DNA from: Tissierellia bacterium
GTDB taxonomy: Bacteria; Bacillota; Clostridia; Tissierellales; Dethiosulfatibacteraceae
Reading direction: 5' to 3'
DNA: 9,678 nucleotides
Assembly (NCBI GenBank): GCA_007116605.1
Contig: SKID01000058.1
Coordinates: forward strand, 1 to 9,678
The notes beneath the pieces are model-generated. The model had not been told where the DNA came from, did no database searches, and saw only the letters and a list, made by a program, of their open reading frames with translations. The position numbers and the translations under genes are program-made. This document shows positions 6,457 to 9,678 of the stretch, piece after piece (position 1 is the first letter of the stretch; each line of letters begins with the position of its first letter).

Positions 6457-7907
6457 TGGAAAAATCCTCCTTTGATTAGCCAATAAGGAACAATAAGGTC
6501 TTCATATCTAAAATCGCCATGGTAGCCACCTTCTTCAGTGGTGTGCATGCCGTGGTCCGATGTGATAATCACAGTCCCTTCCCAGGCAGAAACCAGTTGC
6601 TTAACATAATCATCTAGTTCTTCTAGTTTTTCTAAAGTATGAGCATTGATCTCACCATAAGTATGTCCTAGTTTATCAAGTCCTTTAAAGTGTACCATGA
6701 TATAGTCTTGTCCTTCAAGGTGTAAAAGGGCACTTTCAAACACTTCATCGTCATTACAGCCACTGTCATTTCTATCCAAGTTAAGAACAACTTGTGTTGC
6801 CACATCTAGTATTGAGGTGTTTCCTGTAATTAATACAGAAGAACCATTTCTTTCATTCACATAATCAAAAATAGTAGGGACTTGAGGTTCCCGGTATCTT
6901 CTGCTTAAAATACCATTAACATTAGGGGGCTCACCTGTAAGGAGGGCTGCCATCCCGCTGTTTGTAACAGGCGGATAGACGGATACAGCTTTATCAGGTA
7001 AACCTAATGATGTCATAAATGGAATAAACTCTTTTGATGAAGCGGTTAAAAACTGGTCATAACTATATCCATCAATAAAGATTACCATAACAGGGATGTT
7101 TTGGTCTAAGCTGGTGATACTGTCATGATAGGCATCCATAATCGATCGCTTAGGAGGGTTCAGGATAAGACCAACGATGTCTAGATAATTCCTTCGACTA
7201 TCTGGATGGTAATAATTAATTTGATGATCTTTGACTTCTAGATAACCTAATGTGGTTCGATCAAACCCACCATCCCTTGTCATAATCAAAACTTCCTCAA
7301 TCATATCTTGATAATGAGTAATAGGATAGAGTAGCCGGTTTCTAAAAGCAAACATTTCGAACTCATTTCGTGATGATTGACCATCTAGCACGGGTTTATT
7401 CAATAGTGACATTAAACGCATGGAACCAGGCGTGAATGATGCTAAGTTTTCGTTTGAAGTAATCATATTAACACTTGCAGATAAATCAGGTGATTTTTCA
7501 ACGAGGACTATTTCAGTTACACCTCTGAGTCTTAAGGTAGGTGGAAAATCAGGTGCATGAATGTTCCAGCCATTTTCATTTAAATAAAGAGTCACATAAT
7601 CATAATGATTTTGGATTTGATTCATAAGACCATCATGAGATATGATTAAGACATCAAAGTCTTCTGATGAGGAGTCATAAAAATCAAACAATTGATCTAG
7701 AGTAAATGATACCCATTCCTGATCATCTCGTACTAAGTTGTCAAAAGACCAATAGGTACTTTCTGAATTGACCAACAATGTCTCCGAAACATCACCGGTT
7801 ACCTTAAAATAACCGGTGAAATGAGTTGACTTTAAGGAGTCTGATTGCTGACAAGCACCCATTGTTAAAAAGAAAAAAGTGGTGATTAAAAGCAATAATT
7901 TCTTCAT
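6453..7907 (-). CDS. Lipoprotein phosphodiesterase (alkaline phosphatase superfamily) with N-terminal molybdopterin-fold-like region
   Basis: The 484-residue protein has a signal peptide ending in the lipobox LTMGAC (Cys19), so it is probably anchored outside the membrane. The C-terminal half (about 270-484) has the complete two-metal site of nucleotide pyrophosphatase/phosphodiesterase-like enzymes: Asp279 in FIDGYS, nucleophile Thr315 in PPVTNSGMAALLTG, Asp411 and His415 in GLDKLGHTYG, Asp451-His452 in SDHGMH, and His463 in GYHGDF. These enzymes cleave phosphate mono- or diesters and nucleotide pyrophosphates. The N-terminal half (about 30-250) holds two stretches, around ISHDGLMNQI (89-98) followed by RLRGVTEIVLVEK, and MTRDGGFDRTT (209-219). 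They look like degenerate copies of the domain in the neighbouring exported proteins. The ATG at 7907 has AGGAG 8 nt upstream, overlapping the preceding stop (TAGGAG). A role in trimming a cofactor before uptake is inference. Confidence 0.87.
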   Translation of the reverse strand: MKKLLLLITTFFFLTMGACQQSDSLKSTHFTGYFKVTGDVSETLLVNSESTYWSFDNLVRDDQEWVSFTLDQLFDFYDSSSEDFDVLIISHDGLMNQIQNHYDYVTLYLNENGWNIHAPDFPPTLRLRGVTEIVLVEKSPDLSASVNMITSNENLASFTPGSMRLMSLLNKPVLDGQSSRNEFEMFAFRNRLLYPITHYQDMIEEVLIMTRDGGFDRTTLGYLEVKDHQINYYHPDSRRNYLDIVGLILNPPKRSIMDAYHDSITSLDQNIPVMVIFIDGYSYDQFLTASSKEFIPFMTSLGLPDKAVSVYPPVTNSGMAALLTGEPPNVNGILSRRYREPQVPTIFDYVNERNGSSVLITGNTSILDVATQVVLNLDRNDSGCNDDEVFESALLHLEGQDYIMVHFKGLDKLGHTYGEINAHTLEKLEELDDYVKQLVSAWEGTVIITSDHGMHTTEEGGYHGDFRYEDLIVPYWLIKGGFFQ

Positions 7908-7917
7908 TAGAAGACTC

Positions 7918-9069
7918 CTAGTCATTTATAACTTCAATAGATAAAATATTCTTTACAATGGCTCTTTTTTCAAGACCCTCAAAGCTAATGCCAAATTCTA
8001 AATCATCGTTAATATACAATGCAGCTTTATCCATGGTTTCTGCATCTATTTCTTTTGAATAGCCATCGGTAGCAGTTAATAAATAATTGTTGGCTGTAGG
8101 GAATCCTGTCATTTCACGTATTAAGGCAAATGGAACGCTGTCCATTTCTAAGATTTCAACAATGTTTTCAGCAAATTTCTCGAAAACAAGTGACTCAGTG
8201 ACATATAGGGTATCTCCGTATAACAACCATAAAATGTATTTTACATGCATGCCTTGAGGGAGATCAGGACCATAAAATAAAGGCGCATAAATGCCAGTAT
8301 ATTTTAAGTAGCCTGACTCAAATATAGTTGAAAGCTCACTTTTGCTGAAACCATCAATGGCGTTAATGGCAATGTATCCATTGTGGGGTGAGTTATTAAA
8401 TGAATCAATAAAGTCCCTTGCGGCTATCACTTCGTCGTCAGCACCTTCAAAATCCACAGTTTTTCCATCTAGAGTAGAGATTGCATTTTCTACAAATACC
8501 AATTTTGATATGGTTGTTTGTGTTAAGTTGTTTGATGGGACCATTGCTGAACCTGAGATGAGTTCAATTTCAATTAGTTGGCCTACCCAGTACATAGAAC
8601 GTTCATCAGCAATCGCTATACGTAATGGAAAAAATTGCTCAATAAGAGGTTCATTGTTTTCTTCCCATATGACATAAATATCTTTAGTATTGACTATTTC
8701 GTTAGGAACAACCATTGAGTAGCCATCAAGAGCAAGTAATCGAATCTCATCAAAAAGATCTTGTCTTATGCCGGAAGGTGCTAGCAATGTATTTAAAGAA
8801 ACACCTGTGATGACTGTATTGAGTTCTTCTCCACTAGAAGTAATACTTCTGAAAGTCAATGTCTCTGGTTCCATGTTGCGTATTTCTAAAGCAGAATATA
8901 CGAGAGATGTGTCATTGAAGAATATTTCCAAAACATAATCTTCGAGAATGACATCATATTGAGATTCATCCATTTCAGGTGGGATGGGTGTTGGGGGTGT
9001 TGTTTGAGTGCAAGCACTAAACAATAGAGTTATTAAGATCATTAAGACGATGATGATTTTGTGTTTCAT
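7918..9069 (-). CDS. Lipoprotein with tandem molybdopterin-fold-like domains
   Basis: The 383-residue protein has a signal peptide with lipobox LLFSAC (Cys20) and a Pro/Thr-rich linker (21-31), so it should sit on the outer face of the membrane. Domain one (about 38-172) runs from TGVSLNTLLAPSGI (88-101) through LLALDGYSMVV (111-121) to PLRIAIADERSMYWVGQLIEIEL. This is the strand order of the oxidoreductase molybdopterin-binding fold. Two later stretches repeat the signature: AINAIDGFSKSEL (234-246) and LLTATDGYSKEID (330-342), the last ending in IVKNILSIEVI. The mature protein has no Cys besides the lipid-modified one, so a Mo-ligating Cys is absent. It is the first gene behind the riboswitch. 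A ligand-capture role for the ECF transporter is inferred from this and from its neighbours. ATG 9069 follows GGAGGT by 3 nt, slightly close. The open frame reaches 9258, but that part lies in the riboswitch and lacks a start signal. Confidence 0.82.
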   Translation of the reverse strand: MKHKIIIVLMILITLLFSACTQTTPPTPIPPEMDESQYDVILEDYVLEIFFNDTSLVYSALEIRNMEPETLTFRSITSSGEELNTVITGVSLNTLLAPSGIRQDLFDEIRLLALDGYSMVVPNEIVNTKDIYVIWEENNEPLIEQFFPLRIAIADERSMYWVGQLIEIELISGSAMVPSNNLTQTTISKLVFVENAISTLDGKTVDFEGADDEVIAARDFIDSFNNSPHNGYIAINAIDGFSKSELSTIFESGYLKYTGIYAPLFYGPDLPQGMHVKYILWLLYGDTLYVTESLVFEKFAENIVEILEMDSVPFALIREMTGFPTANNYLLTATDGYSKEIDAETMDKAALYINDDLEFGISFEGLEKRAIVKNILSIEVIND

Positions 9070-9152
9070 AAAACCTCCAATAAGTAATGTTATTAATGTA
9101 ATGCAGTGAATCAAAATAAAGCATTGTGATGATGAGTACTGAAGATTACAAC

Positions 9153-9190
9153 CTATAAAAGAATAGTTTTTGAAAACAAAAAAACTATTC
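9153..9190 (-). terminator. Intrinsic terminator hairpin in the operon leader
   Basis: On the minus strand GAATAGTTTTT (9190-9180), an 8-nt loop and AAAAACTATTC (9171-9161) form a perfect 11-bp stem, followed by TTTTAT. It lies directly after the riboswitch and about 85 nt before the first gene. The 5' arm GAATAG could instead pair with CTATTC (9202-9197), just upstream, which would break the terminator. That makes it a credible on/off expression platform. The stem is AT-rich, so termination may be incomplete. Confidence 0.75.
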
Positions 9191-9300
9191 CTCCCAGAAT
9201 AGATTTCATACCATCTCCTTTCCAACTGGGAGGCCCATCCGTTTCCAGATAAACCCATCGTCTGCCATCCATAGTTTCCTTTAGGTATGACAGATCGGAG
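9190..9300 (-). ncRNA. Moco/Tuco (molybdenum or tungsten cofactor) riboswitch
   Basis: The leader matches what I remember of the Moco RNA motif. The conserved 3' block GCCTCCC...TGGAAAGG followed by GATGGTATGA corresponds to GCCTCCC...TGGAAAGG...ACATGGC in the E. coli moaA leader, and the 5' side begins CTCCGA (9300-9295). A closing stem TCATACC/GGTATGA (9290-9284 with 9212-9206) is perfect over 7 bp. Inside it are a hairpin CCTAAAG-GAAA-CTATGG (9285-9269), which has the pieces of a tetraloop receptor (CCTAA and TATGG), and a second hairpin ATCTG-GAAA-CGGAT (9250-9237) with a GNRA tetraloop. An alternative 8-bp pairing, CCTCCCAG (9233-9226) with CTGGGAGG (9197-9190), would disrupt the conserved block. 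The aptamer is compact, so it may be the shorter tungsten-cofactor (Tuco) variant. I could not run a covariance model. Confidence 0.85.
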
Positions 9301-9317
9301 TTATTATTTTCACAAAT

Positions 9318-9346
9318 AGTTTATCACAGGAAAATCATTTTGTATA
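9318..9346 (-). promoter_or_regulatory. Possible operon promoter upstream of the riboswitch
   Basis: On the minus strand TATACA (9346-9341) is followed by 17 nt and TAAACT (9323-9318), each matching the sigma-A consensus at 4 of 6 positions. A TG one base before the -10 makes it extended. Transcription would start near 9311, about ten bases before the first riboswitch base, which is the expected geometry. In such AT-rich DNA chance matches are common. Confidence 0.45.
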
Positions 9347-9453
9347 TGATGTATTTATGACATATTGTTAAAAAGTATTCCATCTTCTTTGTGAGAGTAG
9401 TAGCCATGCCTCACCACATTCAAGGATAAAACAGGTTTTCGTTGCTTTGCCTC

Positions 9454-9564
9454 AAGGATAAAACACGTATCCAAGTCGCGCATTATGTGATCCTTTGTTT
9501 CCTCGCTTAAGCTAACTAAAGGATAAAACACGTATCCAAGTCGCGCATTATGTGATCCTTTGTT
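9454..9564 (+). repeat. Identical 46-bp direct repeat pair
   Basis: The 46 bases at 9454-9499 recur exactly at 9519-9564, separated by 19 bp. Each begins AAGGATAAAACACG and ends GATCCTTTGTT. The ends AAGGAT and ATCCTT are complementary, and an inner GGATA/TATCC can form a short hairpin. Confidence 0.85.
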
Positions 9565-9583
9565 ACATCTAAATTTTAAAAAA

Positions 9584-9659
9584 ACAAAGGGTCTAAATAC
9601 TAAGCAGCGAGGATACGGTTTTATCCTCCACAAAGGGTCTAAATACTAAGCAGCGAGGA
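9584..9659 (-). repeat. Identical 30-bp direct repeat pair, inverted relative to the other units
   Basis: The 30 bases at 9584-9613 recur exactly at 9630-9659 (period 46 bp). Read on the minus strand, the unit GAGGATAAAACC-GTATCCTC aligns with the core of the plus-strand units. In this version the inner hairpin is longer, with GAGGATA pairing TATCCTC over 7 bp. Confidence 0.8.
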
Positions 9660-9678
9660 CACTATTTCATCCTTTTAA

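Larger units (their letters stand above)
9422..9678. repeat. Cluster of about five ~45-bp repeat units in opposing orientations
   Basis: The gene-free 9301-9678 stretch is largely filled by one repeat family. Units share a GGATAAAAC core, GTATCC a few bases later, and an end CCTTTGT. On the plus strand they occur at 9422-9453 (degenerate), 9454-9499 and 9519-9564. On the minus strand they occur at 9584-9628 and 9630-9676 (the last diverged and near the window edge). The order is therefore three forward, then two reversed. Periods of 65 and 46 bp are not multiples of 3, so a shared coding frame is excluded. The nature is unknown: dispersed intergenic repeat, processing element or remnant of a small mobile unit. 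Confidence 0.75.

Noticed and set aside
9070..9258. N-terminal extension of the first lipoprotein by 63 codons
   Set aside because: This stretch is the riboswitch and terminator leader. The lipoprotein signal peptide starts exactly at ATG 9069 behind GGAGGT.
1172..9300. Cobalamin (B12) uptake operon, suggested by the adenosyltransferase
   Set aside because: No B12-box-like element is visible in the leader, no corrinoid-binding protein is seen, and the adenosyltransferase appears to have its own promoter.
9355..9633. Open frame of 92 codons on the minus strand
   Set aside because: It lies in the repeat cluster, has no ribosome binding site, and the repeats cross it in different frames because their periods are not multiples of 3. 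The peptide resembles no known protein.
9422..9678. CRISPR array
   Set aside because: Units are few, in both orientations, unevenly spaced and diverged, with no uniform spacers and no cas genes.

Overview
The window comes from an AT-rich genome with strong AGGAGG-type ribosome binding sites, very tight gene spacing, a TTG start and clostridial-looking proteins. I infer a Firmicute, probably an anaerobic Clostridia member. Every credible gene lies on the minus strand, so transcription runs from high to low coordinates.

Reading in the direction of transcription: 9422-9678 is a gene-free cluster of about five copies of a ~45-bp repeat, in two opposing orientations. A possible promoter (9318-9346) then leads into a structured leader (9190-9300) that matches the molybdenum/tungsten cofactor (Moco/Tuco) riboswitch by eye. 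An intrinsic terminator hairpin (9153-9190) follows as the likely expression platform. Behind this switch lies a compact run of eight genes: a lipoprotein with repeated domains resembling the molybdopterin-binding oxidoreductase fold (7918-9069); a lipoprotein with a complete alkaline-phosphatase-superfamily phosphodiesterase site (6453-7907); a MobB-like GTPase with a Cys-rich C-terminal extension (5707-6456); an ECF transporter substrate-binding membrane protein (5140-5697); a membrane-anchored single-domain molybdopterin-fold protein (4511-5032); two ECF ATPases (3817-4509, 3161-3817); and EcfT (2434-3168). A small APH/protein-kinase-like phosphotransferase (1757-2401) follows. A PduO-type corrinoid adenosyltransferase (1172-1726) and an amidase cut by the window edge (1-1172) come last, probably with their own promoter inside the kinase 3' end.

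Working model (inference): the riboswitch, MobB and the exported molybdopterin-fold proteins all point to Mo/W-cofactor metabolism. The operon could therefore encode a salvage and uptake system for a pterin cofactor. Surface proteins would bind the cofactor, the phosphodiesterase would trim its nucleotide or phosphate, a dedicated ECF transporter would import it, and MobB would support nucleotide attachment inside. I know of no ECF transporter with an established role of this kind. The substrate is not shown by the sequence, and molybdate/tungstate, a pterin fragment or a thiamine-type compound remain alternatives.
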